From: an uncultured Flavonifractor sp.
Lineage (GTDB): Bacteria > Bacillota > Clostridia > Oscillospirales > Oscillospiraceae
Direction of reading: 5' to 3'
Assembly (NCBI RefSeq): GCF_944383115.1
Contig: NZ_CALWOJ010000015.1
Coordinates: forward strand, 1-33,199
DNA: 33,199 bases
In this document: piece after piece, positions 23,189 to 30,724 of the stretch
How positions within the stretch are numbered: position 1 is the stretch's first letter
Layout of the letters: each line of letters starts with the position of its first letter
The notes under the pieces: model-generated
The model's database searches: none
What the model saw: the letters and a program-made list of their open reading frames with translations, nothing else
Told to the model about the DNA's origin: nothing
Program-made: the position numbers and the translations under genes

Positions 23189-23560
23189 CTAAAACGCGTT
23201 TTCCCAATAATAAAACTCCGGCTCCCGGGTGGCCATCCCCTGGGGAGCATACAGCTCCGCCACATCAAACCGGGGCTGGAGATTTCTGGCAGGATGTGAG
23301 ACAAGGTAGTATTCCGCCGTGGTCCGCAGCCTCTGCTGCTTCCGCCGGTCCACCGCTGCCCGGCCAGGGGCAAAAGAGTCGTCCTTCCGCAGCTTCACTT
23401 CTATAAAGCATAAGTACTTGTCAGTTGTTGCAATCAGGTCAATCTCGCCGAAGCGGCATTGGTACCCCGCGGCCAGGATGGTATAGCCCCGCTTCCGCAG
23501 CAACTCCGCCGCCTTGGCCTCCCCCCACCGGCCCAGCAGCCTGGCCTCTCCCCCGCTCAC
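23189..23560 (-). CDS. yraN: YraN family (UPF0102) nuclease-like protein
   Basis: The 123-residue protein has the Holliday-junction-resolvase-like fold signature: GRWGEAKAAELLRKRGYTIL, then CRFGEIDLIA and FIEVKLRK, which supply the Asp, Glu and Lys of a PD-(D/E)XK site. Function in bacteria is not settled. It starts with GTG overlapping the rnhB stop (GTGA) and ends in TAG. The rnhB-yraN pairing is widely conserved in Firmicutes. Confidence 0.92.
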   Translation of the reverse strand: MSGGEARLLGRWGEAKAAELLRKRGYTILAAGYQCRFGEIDLIATTDKYLCFIEVKLRKDDSFAPGRAAVDRRKQQRLRTTAEYYLVSHPARNLQPRFDVAELYAPQGMATREPEFYYWENAF

Positions 23561-24162
23561 AGCTTTTTCAGGAAGGTGCGGCGGTGGATGGGACAGGGCC
23601 CGTACAGCCGCAGCTTCTCATAGTGGAGCTTGGTGGGATAGCCCTTGTGCTTTTCAAAGGCGTACTGGGGGTACAATGCCGCCATCTCCTCCATGTATCG
23701 GTCCCGGCTCACCTTGGCCAGAATGGAGGCCGCGGCAATGGAGGCCGACAGGGAATCACCCTTTACAATTGTTGTGTGGGGCGTGGTGACGGTTCCATGC
23801 TTTCCGTGATCCCGATTGCCGTCGATGAGGGCAAAGTCAGGCTTGACACTCAAGCCATCGATGGCCCGCTGCATGGCGTTCATCCGGGCGCTGAGTATGT
23901 CGGTTTCGTCGATCTCCGCCGCCTCCACCCAGGCCACGCTCCAGGCCTGGGCCTGCTCTATAATGAGATCGTAGAGCCGGTCCCGCTTTTTAGGGGTCAG
24001 CTTTTTGGAGTCGTTGAGACCCTCAATGGCCAACTCCCGGGGCAGGATGACCGCCGCGGCATACACCCTGCCGGCCAGAGGGCCAGCCCCCGCCTCGTCG
24101 CAGCCACACACCAGATCGTGGCCTTTGGCCCAGCAGTCCCGCTCCAGTTTCCACAGATCCAT
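23557..24162 (-). CDS. rnhB: Ribonuclease HII
   Basis: RNase HII removes ribonucleotides misincorporated in DNA and RNA from RNA:DNA hybrids. The 201-residue protein has the CDEAGAGPLAG motif (Asp22, Glu23), LNDSKKLTPKKR, an ALIDGN segment holding another acidic ligand, and the family block KGDSLSASIAAASILAKVSRD. ATG at 24162 behind AAAGGAG. It follows ylqF, whose stop lies in the ribosome site region. The ylqF-rnhB order matches B. subtilis. Confidence 0.97.
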   Translation of the reverse strand: MDLWKLERDCWAKGHDLVCGCDEAGAGPLAGRVYAAAVILPRELAIEGLNDSKKLTPKKRDRLYDLIIEQAQAWSVAWVEAAEIDETDILSARMNAMQRAIDGLSVKPDFALIDGNRDHGKHGTVTTPHTTIVKGDSLSASIAAASILAKVSRDRYMEEMAALYPQYAFEKHKGYPTKLHYEKLRLYGPCPIHRRTFLKKL

Positions 24163-24176
24163 ACCGTCTATCTCCT

Positions 24177-25031
24177 TTACACCTCTTGAGGTGTCTCCAG
24201 TGTAAAGTTTCCTAACTTTCCACTGCGGTACTCCTCCAGCAGCACACGGGCCATGCGCTCGGTGTCCACCTCGCCGCCGGAGATCAAAAAGCCACGCTTG
24301 CGGCCGCAGGCCTCCAGCAGCTCCCAGCCGGGTTGACCGGGCTGGGGCTCCACCTTGTAGCGGTCGGTGACGGCCTGGGGATATCGAGCGCCCAGGATCT
24401 CGATCAGATGGCAGGCCAGAGTCTCCCGATCCATGATCTCGTCCTTCACTGCCCCCGTAAAGGCCAGGTGCATCCCGGTGATCTCGTCCTCAAATTTGGG
24501 CCACAGGATACCGGGGGTGTCCAGCAGATCCAGGCCGGGGTCCACGTTGACCCACTGCTTGCCCCGGGTAACACCCGGCTTGTTACCCGCCTTGGCGGAT
24601 TTCTTTTTGGCCACCTGATTGATGAAGGTGGACTTGCCCACGTTGGGCACCCCCACCACCATTGCCCGCACCGGGCGGCCCACCAGGCCCTTGGCCTTCC
24701 ACTGCTCGATCTTGTCTTTCAGGGCGGACTTGATGGCAGCGGAAAACTGGTTGACCCCCTTGCCGTCCCTGGCGTTGGTCTCCATAACCCACCAGCTCCG
24801 CTGGCGGAACCAGTCCCCCCACACCTTGTTCATGGCGGGATCGGCCTGATCTGCCCGGTTGAGGATGATGAGCCTGGGCTTGTCGCCCACAATCTCATCA
24901 ATGTCCGGATTGCGGCTGGAGATAGGGATGCGGGCGTCGATGATCTCCGCCACCAGATCCACCAGCTTCAGGTCGGCCTGGATCTGCCGCCGGGTCTTTG
25001 TCATGTGGCCGGGATACCATTGTATGTTCAT
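24177..25031 (-). CDS. ylqF: Ribosome biogenesis GTPase YlqF/RbgA
   Basis: A circularly permuted GTPase for 50S subunit assembly, so the motifs appear in the order G4-G1-G3. The 284-residue protein has INWYPGHM-like NIQWYPGHMTKTRR at the start, G4 NRADQAD (about 57), G1 GVPNVGKST (about 122-130) and G3 DTPG. The ATG at 25031 is chosen because AAAGGAGG lies 7-8 nt upstream; an in-frame start exists at 25061 but lacks one. It has its own promoter (25074-25102), which also drives rnhB, yraN, the dipeptidase, thrC and the phosphoesterase. Confidence 0.95.
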   Translation of the reverse strand: MNIQWYPGHMTKTRRQIQADLKLVDLVAEIIDARIPISSRNPDIDEIVGDKPRLIILNRADQADPAMNKVWGDWFRQRSWWVMETNARDGKGVNQFSAAIKSALKDKIEQWKAKGLVGRPVRAMVVGVPNVGKSTFINQVAKKKSAKAGNKPGVTRGKQWVNVDPGLDLLDTPGILWPKFEDEITGMHLAFTGAVKDEIMDRETLACHLIEILGARYPQAVTDRYKVEPQPGQPGWELLEACGRKRGFLISGGEVDTERMARVLLEEYRSGKLGNFTLETPQEV

Positions 25032-25073
25032 GCTCCCGCCTCCTTTGTTCTTTAAGTTCACAATTTACCACTC

Positions 25074-25102
25074 ATTATACACAACATCTTGTGGTTTGAA
25101 AA
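25074..25102 (-). promoter_or_regulatory. Promoter of the ylqF operon
   Basis: Minus-strand -10 TATAAT (25079-25074), 17 bp spacer, -35 TTTTCA (25102-25097, 4 of 6). A leader of about 40 nt leads to the ylqF ribosome site. Confidence 0.65.
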
Positions 25103-25116
25103 GGGCAAAGCCGCAC

Positions 25117-25151
25117 AAAAAAAGAGAGAGGCACAGCCTCTCTCTTTTTTT
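25117..25151 (-). terminator. Strong terminator after rplS
   Basis: Perfect 15-bp stem (25117-25131 with 25137-25151), 5-nt loop, ending in seven U residues on the minus strand; A tract at the other end makes it potentially bidirectional. Confidence 0.93.
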
Positions 25152-25169
25152 GAACCACTTCGGGTGGGA

Positions 25170-25511
25170 TCAGACGCGCTCCTTGACCTTGGCGCTCTTG
25201 CCCACGCGGTCACGCAGGTAATACAGCTTGGCACGGCGCACCTTACCCTTGCGGACCAGCTCGATCTTCTCCACAGCGGGAGCATGGATGGGGAATACCT
25301 TCTCCACACCGACACCGTAGGACACGCGGCGGACGGTGATGGTCTCCTCAATGCCGCCGTGCTTCTTGGCGATCACGGTGCCCTCAAAGACCTGGATACG
25401 CTCGCGGTTGCCTTCCTTGATGTGTACATGCACACGAACGGTGTCGCCCACATTGGCAACGGGGGGCTCTGCCTTCTGGTACTTGGCGCTGAAAGCCTGC
25501 ATAAGATCCAT
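25170..25511 (-). CDS. rplS: 50S ribosomal protein L19
   Basis: The 113-residue protein sits at the 30S-50S interface. It has the L19 core [24 protein letters not shown], the [23 protein letters not shown] block and the basic C terminus [23 protein letters not shown]. The second ATG (25511) is taken as start because AGGAGG (25520-25525) lies 8 nt upstream of it and only 2 nt from the ATG at 25517. It has its own strong promoter and terminator, so it is transcribed as a single gene. Confidence 0.97.
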   Translation of the reverse strand: MDLMQAFSAKYQKAEPPVANVGDTVRVHVHIKEGNRERIQVFEGTVIAKKHGGIEETITVRRVSYGVGVEKVFPIHAPAVEKIELVRKGKVRRAKLYYLRDRVGKSAKVKERV

Positions 25512-25605
25512 GTTCATTTCCTCCTGTTGATAGGCGTTCTTACCGGCCTTGTACCGCTGCCTCTCTGGACAGCAGCCGCAGAGGACCGCCCTTTATTGAG
25601 TCCGG
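25512..25605 (-). promoter_or_regulatory. rplS leader (possible L19 autoregulatory leader)
   Basis: The leader of about 90 nt can form a GC-rich hairpin (GCTGC...GCAGC within 25550-25580). Ribosomal protein L19 leaders are known in Firmicutes, where excess L19 blocks its own synthesis. Match to that RNA family is only by position and folding potential. Confidence 0.3.
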
Positions 25606-25608
25606 GAT

Positions 25609-25637
25609 AGTATACCATGTCCTACTGTAAATTGCAA
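25609..25637 (-). promoter_or_regulatory. Strong promoter of rplS
   Basis: Minus-strand -35 TTGCAA (25637-25632), 17 bp spacer, -10 TATACT (25614-25609), in an AT-rich upstream setting. Five of six matches in the -10. Confidence 0.75.
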
Positions 25638-25646
25638 GAGGAATTT

Positions 25647-26243
25647 TCATTCTAACTGTATCTTTCTGTGCATTCTTTGACGAACCGGTTCAGCCAGCAA
25701 CCACATTGCCACCAGAGGCGCGGTCAGATTGCCTTCACCCGCCCACCAAAGCAGCAGCGCGCCCATCACAAGCCCCAAACAGAGTACAACCGAGAGCAGT
25801 CCAACGACAGCAGACGCCCACTCCTGCTTCCCTGCCAGCGCCAGCAGGCATTTCACCACTCGACCGCCATCCAGCGGTCCTACCGGCAGCAGATTAAAAA
25901 GGCCCAGCGCCAGATGGAGCCCTGCAAAACACCACCATTCCTCTCCCAACTTCGCAAAGCTGAACGCCAGCAGCAGATTGACCGCCGGCCCGGCCAGAGC
26001 GGCCAGCAGCTCGCGCCCAGGCCCCATAGGATGTCGGGCGGAAAGGACCATCTCCGCGCCCACGCAGGAGATCCGCAGACGGGTCACCCGCCCGCCCAGC
26101 ATGTAGATGGCGACAAAGTGGCCCAGCTCATGGAGGGCGCAGGCAGCCAGCGCCATAGGTACCATACCGCCGCTGTCCAGATAGTACAGCAGGGCCCACA
26201 GCAGCAGCGCGCCCGCTGTGACCTCCAAGCGTCCCCATCTCAT
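25647..26243 (-). CDS. SpoIVFB-like M50 membrane metalloprotease
   Basis: The 198-residue protein has at least four hydrophobic segments, the zinc motif HELGH (His38, Glu39, His42) and the third ligand in NLLPVGPLDGGR (Asp125). Size, lack of a PDZ domain and pairing with an M23/SpoIVFA-like gene point to SpoIVFB, the protease that cleaves pro-sigma-K in the mother cell. Its ATG follows directly after the stop of the M23 gene (TGAATG). Other short M50 proteins look similar, so orthology is inferred from context. C-terminal CBS-like domain, present in B. subtilis SpoIVFB, is absent or very short here. Confidence 0.82.
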   Translation of the reverse strand: MRWGRLEVTAGALLLWALLYYLDSGGMVPMALAACALHELGHFVAIYMLGGRVTRLRISCVGAEMVLSARHPMGPGRELLAALAGPAVNLLLAFSFAKLGEEWWCFAGLHLALGLFNLLPVGPLDGGRVVKCLLALAGKQEWASAVVGLLSVVLCLGLVMGALLLWWAGEGNLTAPLVAMWLLAEPVRQRMHRKIQLE

Positions 26244-27251
26244 TCAGTTGGTCTCAATATAATAGATGGGATTGATCCGCACCCCGTTCAACTTCATTTC
26301 AAAATGAAGGTGAGGTCCAGTGGTATTTCCCGTGTCACCGGACAACGCCACCGTATCCCCCGCCTGCACCGACTGTCCCTGGCTGACGAGAAGCTCGCTG
26401 CAATGGGCATAAAAACTCTTCACTCCGTTGGCGTGGCTGATCTGAAGATAAAGGCCATATTCCGGGGAGTCCCCAATATAGTCGATGGTTCCGTCAGCAA
26501 ACGCCTGCACCGCAGTACCGGTATTGACCGCCAAATCCACTCCGTTATGAAACTTTTCCTCCCCGTCTACTGGATGCTCCCGCCAGCCAAAGGGCGAGGA
26601 AAGCCATCCCATCACCGGAGTGACCGTCTCTCCCAGGTCCAGTCGATATTTGTCCATAGAAGTATTGGCCGGCAGCGCCGGGCCGCTATACTCCACATGT
26701 TCCACCGCCGGTTCCGGCGTAGGGGTAACCTCCGGGGTTGCTTGGGGCTGGGGCGCAGGAGTGGCGGCTACGGCCGGGGTGTCCTCCTTGTCTATGGTCA
26801 TACCCAGAAGGCTGGTACTTGCCTGCCCGGGAAACCCGCTGAGGCAGGCCGCCTGGGCGGTATAAAGCGCACTTCCACTGGTCGTGCCGCCGCTCTCCTC
26901 CGTTCTGCCTCCCAGGGCCTCGCTCCATATACCGCCCAAGGTTTCCAGCACCGGCTCCCCTTTGGAGATGGACTGACCCAGATCTGCAAAGACCGCCTGG
27001 AAGTCCGTGTCTCCCCGAAGCAGATCCAGTACCCGGTCCCGCAGTGAGGCGATTTTATCCGGGAAAACACCCTTTCCGATAAATACAGCCAAAAATAGCG
27101 CCAAACATACGCCCAGCTGGATGATCCGCCTTTTTTCACGGGGACCCAGCACCGTTTTCTGCTTCTTCCGTCCGGGCCGCTGCGTTCCTCTGTTCATGCC
27201 CGCGCTTCGCCGCGCCCTATGCTGCTCTGTCATCCCCATGCCGGCCCGCAT
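26244..27251 (-). CDS. SpoIVFA-like membrane-anchored M23 peptidase-domain protein
   Basis: The 335-residue protein has a basic N terminus, one membrane helix (about 43-60), a Pro/Thr-rich linker (about 158-182) and a C-terminal LytM/M23 domain. The zinc ligands look complete: His235 and Asp239 (FHNGVDL) and His316 (HLH at 314-316), with a catalytic-type His283 (FYAHCSEL). In B. subtilis SpoIVFA holds SpoIVFB inactive and tethers it to SpoIIQ; the same gene order here supports that role. Start at the first ATG (27251); ATGs at 27239, 27233 and 27197 are possible alternatives because the ribosome site is poor. A sigma-E-like promoter may lie upstream. Confidence 0.82.
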   Translation of the reverse strand: MRAGMGMTEQHRARRSAGMNRGTQRPGRKKQKTVLGPREKRRIIQLGVCLALFLAVFIGKGVFPDKIASLRDRVLDLLRGDTDFQAVFADLGQSISKGEPVLETLGGIWSEALGGRTEESGGTTSGSALYTAQAACLSGFPGQASTSLLGMTIDKEDTPAVAATPAPQPQATPEVTPTPEPAVEHVEYSGPALPANTSMDKYRLDLGETVTPVMGWLSSPFGWREHPVDGEEKFHNGVDLAVNTGTAVQAFADGTIDYIGDSPEYGLYLQISHANGVKSFYAHCSELLVSQGQSVQAGDTVALSGDTGNTTGPHLHFEMKLNGVRINPIYYIETN

Positions 27252-27274
27252 CCCTTCTGTATCAGTGTGGGCTA

Positions 27275-27303
27275 TCTATATGCGGCAAGGGCGCGGCTTA
27301 TGC
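27275..27303 (-). promoter_or_regulatory. Possible sigma-E-type promoter of the spoIVFA/B-like pair
   Basis: Minus-strand GCATAA (27303-27298) and CATATAGA (27282-27275), 15 bp apart, are partial matches to the sigma-E -35 and -10 elements (ATA core; CATACAAT, 5 of 8). No sigma-A promoter is seen in the 66-nt gap. Confidence 0.3.
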
Positions 27304-27317
27304 GGACAACCTGAAAA

Positions 27318-28589
27318 TTACGTCTGGGTTTCCATGATGGAATCCCAGTACCGTTTGGCGGCCTGCTCCACCTTATTGTCCCCGTAATGGTAATAATGAG
27401 TACCTGCCAAAGCATCCGGCAAGTATTGCTGCCTTACCCAGTGATTTGGAAAATCGTGGGGGTAGAGATACCCCTGCTCCCGCTCCATCCCCGCCGAGTC
27501 GGCATGGACATTCTGCAAATGCCGGGGGTAGTCTCCTGTCTTACCGGCGCGTACATCGGCCTGGGCGGCGGCAATGGCCTGGTACACCGAGTTGGATTTC
27601 GGCGCGGTAGCCAGCAGGATTGCCGCCTGAGCCAGGGGCAGCCGGGCCTCTGGCAGCCCCAGCTGGAGGGCGTTGTCCACCAGGGCTTTGACAATGAGGG
27701 CGGCCTGGGGATAAGCCATGCCCACATCCTCGCTGGCGGAACAGAGCAGCCGCCGGATGGCCGTGATCAAATCCCCCGCTTCCAGCAGCCGGGCCAGGTA
27801 ATGGCAGGCCGCGTCCGGATCGGAGCCCCGCAGGGACTTCATCAGGGCGGAGGCAATGTCATAGTGGTCGTCACCCTCCCGATCGTAGCGCATAGCCGAC
27901 CGCTGAGCCACCGTCTGAGCATCCTCCATCGTGACAAGGAGTTTCCCTTGCTCCCTCTTGGCGGAGTTAAGGAGCAGCTCCACCGCATTCATGGCCTTGC
28001 GCACGTCTCCCCCGCAGGCGGAGGCAATATGTTCCTTCACGCCGGTCTCACACACTACCTCCCCCTCCAGCCGCTCCCCCATGAGCCGGATGCCCCGCTC
28101 CACGGCGGGCAGCACATCGGCGGCAGTGAGGGGCTTGAACTCAAAGACGCTGGCGCGGCTGAGTACCGCATTATAGACATAAAAATAGGGGTTTTCCGTG
28201 GTGGAGGCAATGAGGGTGATCTTGCCGTTCTCCATGAACTCCAGCAGGGACTGCTGCTGCTTTTTATTGAAGTACTGGATCTCATCCAGATAGAGCAGCA
28301 CCCCGTCGGGAGCCAGCATAGTACCAATCTGGGCCATGATCTCCTTGATGTCGGAGATGGAGGCGGTAGTGGCGTTGAGCCGGTGGAGGGGCCGGTTGGT
28401 GCGCTTGGCGATGATGTTAGCCACCGTGGTCTTGCCGGTACCCGAGGGGCCGTAAAACACCAGATTGGGGATGTTCCCCCCCTCGATGATCCGGCGGAGC
28501 AGCCCCCCTTCCCCTAAAATGTGGCGCTGGCCCACCACCTCGTCCAGAGACTGGGGCCGGATCTCGTCCGCCAAAGGCCGATATGTCAT
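27318..28589 (-). CDS. rarA: Replication-associated recombination protein A (RarA/MgsA)
   Basis: A clamp-loader-like AAA+ ATPase that acts at stalled replication forks. The 423-residue protein starts TYRPLADEIRPQSLDEVVGQRHILG, with Walker A GPSGTGKTT, Walker B LLYLDEIQYFN, sensor-1 IASTTENP and arginine finger region SRASVFEF, followed by the tetramerisation part ending HFPNHW-like HDFPNHWVRQQYLP. The ATG at 28589 is preceded by AGGGAGGG; an open frame upstream to 28748 overlaps glyA and is not used. It lies 21 nt beyond the glyA terminator hairpin. Confidence 0.95.
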   Translation of the reverse strand: MTYRPLADEIRPQSLDEVVGQRHILGEGGLLRRIIEGGNIPNLVFYGPSGTGKTTVANIIAKRTNRPLHRLNATTASISDIKEIMAQIGTMLAPDGVLLYLDEIQYFNKKQQQSLLEFMENGKITLIASTTENPYFYVYNAVLSRASVFEFKPLTAADVLPAVERGIRLMGERLEGEVVCETGVKEHIASACGGDVRKAMNAVELLLNSAKREQGKLLVTMEDAQTVAQRSAMRYDREGDDHYDIASALMKSLRGSDPDAACHYLARLLEAGDLITAIRRLLCSASEDVGMAYPQAALIVKALVDNALQLGLPEARLPLAQAAILLATAPKSNSVYQAIAAAQADVRAGKTGDYPRHLQNVHADSAGMEREQGYLYPHDFPNHWVRQQYLPDALAGTHYYHYGDNKVEQAAKRYWDSIMETQT

Positions 28590-28609
28590 GGGAATACCCT
28601 CCCTGCTGC

Positions 28610-28642
28610 AAAAAAATGGAGCGGAATTACTTCCGCTCCATT
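28610..28642 (-). terminator. Terminator after glyA
   Basis: Perfect 12-bp stem (28615-28626 with 28631-28642), 4-nt loop, followed by a U tract on the minus strand (complement of the seven A at 28610-28616). Confidence 0.9.
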
Positions 28643-28657
28643 GTAACACATGTTCGA

Positions 28658-29899
28658 TTATTCGTACAGGGGGTATTTGGCGGTGAGCTGGGCCACCTGG
28701 GCGCGGAGGTTGTCCTGATTGCCCTCGAAGTTGGTAGCAGTCTGCCACATGACCTGGGCAATCACCTTCATATCCTCCTCCACGAAGCCCCGGCTGGTGG
28801 CGGCCGGGGTACCCACCCGGATACCGGAGGTGACGAAGGGCTTCTCAGGGTCGTTGGGGATGGCGTTCTTGTTGACGGTGATGTTGACCTCGTCCAGACG
28901 GTGTTCCATCTCCTTGCCGGTGAGATGGGCGGGCCGCAGATCCACCAGCATCAGGTGGTTGTCGGTGCCGCCGCTGACCAGGTCAAAGCCCTCCTTCAGC
29001 AGGGCGTCGGCCAGAGCGGAAGCGTTCTTCACGATCTGCTGCTGGTAGGTCTTGAATTCCGGCTTGAGGGCCTCGCCCAGAGCCACCGCCTTGGCGGCGA
29101 TGATGTGTTCCAGCGGGCCGCCCTGGCTGCCGGGGAAGATGGCGGAGTCGATCTTCTTGGCCAGCTCCTCCTTGCACAGGATCATGCCGCCCCGGGGGCC
29201 ACGGAGGGTCTTGTGGGTGGTGGTGGACACCACGTCGGCGTAAGGCACCGGGTTGGGATGAAGGCCGGCGGCCACCAGGCCGGCAATGTGGGCCATATCC
29301 ACAAAGAGGTAAGCCCCCACCTCGTGGGCGATATCGGCAAAGGTCTTGAAATCAATGATACGGGGATAGGCGGAGGCGCCGGCCAGGATCATACGGGGCT
29401 TGTGCTTTTTGGCCAGATCCCGCACCTGGTCGTAGTCAATATATCCCTGGTCATTGACCCCGTAGGCCACCATATTGTAGTTCTTGCCGGAGAAGTTGAC
29501 GGGAGAGCCGTGGGTCAGGTGGCCGCCATTGGCCAGGTCCATGCCCAGCACGGTGTCCCCCAGCTGGCAGAGGGCCTGGTACACCGCATAGTTGGCGTTG
29601 GCGCCGCAGTGGGGCTGGACGTTGGCGTGGTCTGCGCCAAAAAGCTGACAAGCCCGCTGGCGGGCAATGTCTTCCACCACATCCACGCACTGGCAGCCGC
29701 CATAGTACCGCTTACCAGGATAGCCTTCGGCATACTTGTTGGTAAGCACTGTGGCCGCAGCCGCCAATACGGCCGGGCTGACAAAATTCTCCGACGCAAT
29801 GAGTTCAATGTTGCGCCGCTGCCGGTCATACTCTGCCCGGACGGCCTGACCCACCTCCGGGTCCTGTGCGGTGAGAAAATCCGTGATATCCTTGACCAA
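28658..29899 (-). CDS. glyA: Serine hydroxymethyltransferase
   Basis: GlyA interconverts serine and glycine, loading one-carbon units on tetrahydrofolate. The 413-residue protein has [11 protein letters not shown], the [14 protein letters not shown] stretch, [12 protein letters not shown], and the PLP lysine Lys230 in [16 protein letters not shown]. Length is standard. The start is TTG at 29899 with AAAGGTGG 9 nt upstream. A promoter with consensus -10 (29939-29967) lies in the divergent region shared with nth, and a strong terminator ends the unit. Confidence 0.97.
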   Translation of the reverse strand: MVKDITDFLTAQDPEVGQAVRAEYDRQRRNIELIASENFVSPAVLAAAATVLTNKYAEGYPGKRYYGGCQCVDVVEDIARQRACQLFGADHANVQPHCGANANYAVYQALCQLGDTVLGMDLANGGHLTHGSPVNFSGKNYNMVAYGVNDQGYIDYDQVRDLAKKHKPRMILAGASAYPRIIDFKTFADIAHEVGAYLFVDMAHIAGLVAAGLHPNPVPYADVVSTTTHKTLRGPRGGMILCKEELAKKIDSAIFPGSQGGPLEHIIAAKAVALGEALKPEFKTYQQQIVKNASALADALLKEGFDLVSGGTDNHLMLVDLRPAHLTGKEMEHRLDEVNITVNKNAIPNDPEKPFVTSGIRVGTPAATSRGFVEEDMKVIAQVMWQTATNFEGNQDNLRAQVAQLTAKYPLYE

Positions 29900-29938
29900 T
29901 GTCTGTCGCCACCTTTCAATATTTTAGCGATTTAATTC

Positions 29939-29967
29939 ATTATAACGGATGGCCTTTCAAAATACAA
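29939..29967 (-). promoter_or_regulatory. Promoter of glyA
   Basis: Minus-strand -35 TTGTAT (29967-29962), 17 bp spacer, perfect -10 TATAAT (29944-29939). A leader of about 35 nt follows. Confidence 0.75.
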
Positions 29968-30010
29968 TCGTCACCATAGGAAAAACACACTCGTTTTTTT
30001 CGCTATTCTG

Positions 30011-30019
30011 TGTTATATT
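30011..30019 (+). promoter_or_regulatory. Possible extended -10 promoter of nth
   Basis: TGTTATATT is a TGn-extended -10; no good -35 is present. The ribosome site (GAGGTG, 30027-30032) would lie at the very 5' end of the message, so the assignment is tentative. Confidence 0.35.
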
Positions 30020-30037
30020 GTCTAACGAGGTGATCTT

Positions 30038-30685
30038 ATGAAAGACCATCAGGACGTTCTTGCCATCGTGGAGGAGCTGAAGCGGCTCTATCCCGACGCC
30101 CTGTGTTCTCTGCAATATCCCAAACCTTACGAATTGCTGTTCGCCGTGCGTCTGGCCGCCCAGTGTACCGACGAGCGGGTCAATATGGTCACGCCCGCCC
30201 TGTACGCCCGCTTCCCCACCCTGGAATCACTGGCGGAGGCCGACGTGGCGGAGGTGGAAACCTACATCCATTCCACCGGCTTTTTCCGGGCCAAGGCCCG
30301 GGACATCGTGGCCGCAGCCAGGATGCTGGTGGAGGTCTACGGCGGCGTGGTGCCTGACAATATGGAGGATCTGCTCAAGCTGCCCGGCGTGGGCCGCAAG
30401 ACCGCCAATCTCATTCTGGGCGACGTGTACAAGACCCCCGGCGTGGTGGTGGCGGACACCCACTGTATCCGTATCACCGGCCTTCTGGGTCTCACCGACG
30501 GCACCAAGGACCCGGCAAAAACCGAAATGCAGCTGCGCAAGATCCTGCCGCCGGAGGAGTCCAGCGACTTCTGCCATCGGATGGTGCTTCACGGCCGGGC
30601 GGTGTGCGTGGCCCGGCGGCCCGACTGCCAGAACTGCACCCTGCGGCCCTGGTGCGACCATTTCCAGAAGAATACCGGAGCATAA
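30038..30685 (+). CDS. nth: Endonuclease III (DNA glycosylase/AP lyase)
   Basis: Nth removes oxidised pyrimidines in base excision repair. The 215-residue protein has the helix-hairpin-helix LPGVGRKTAN with catalytic Lys121, the catalytic Asp140 (VVADTHCIR), and a [4Fe-4S] cluster loop with Cys190, Cys197, Cys200 and Cys206 (C-x6-C-x2-C-x5-C). ATG at 30038 with GAGGTG 5 nt upstream. It is the first plus-strand gene, divergent from glyA and convergent with the ATP-grasp gene; the hairpin at 30693-30719 lies after its stop. Confidence 0.97.
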   Translation: MKDHQDVLAIVEELKRLYPDALCSLQYPKPYELLFAVRLAAQCTDERVNMVTPALYARFPTLESLAEADVAEVETYIHSTGFFRAKARDIVAAARMLVEVYGGVVPDNMEDLLKLPGVGRKTANLILGDVYKTPGVVVADTHCIRITGLLGLTDGTKDPAKTEMQLRKILPPEESSDFCHRMVLHGRAVCVARRPDCQNCTLRPWCDHFQKNTGA

Positions 30686-30686
30686 A

Positions 30687-30719
30687 GGAAAAGCCCCGCC
30701 TGTCGGCAACAGGCGGGGC
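30687..30719 (-). terminator. Terminator of the ATP-grasp gene (shared 3' hairpin with nth)
   Basis: Perfect 11-bp GC stem (30693-30703 with 30709-30719), 5-nt loop. On the minus strand it is followed by TTTTCCTTT; on the plus strand there is no U tract, so it terminates mainly the minus-strand gene. Confidence 0.75.
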
Positions 30720-30724
30720 ACAAT

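Noticed and set aside
23176-23373. N-terminal extension of the M19 dipeptidase
   Set aside because: Entirely inside yraN and without family motifs; a GTG with an excellent ribosome site lies at 23175.
28583-29935. 450-codon plus-strand frame opposite glyA
   Set aside because: Antisense of glyA, whose motifs are complete.
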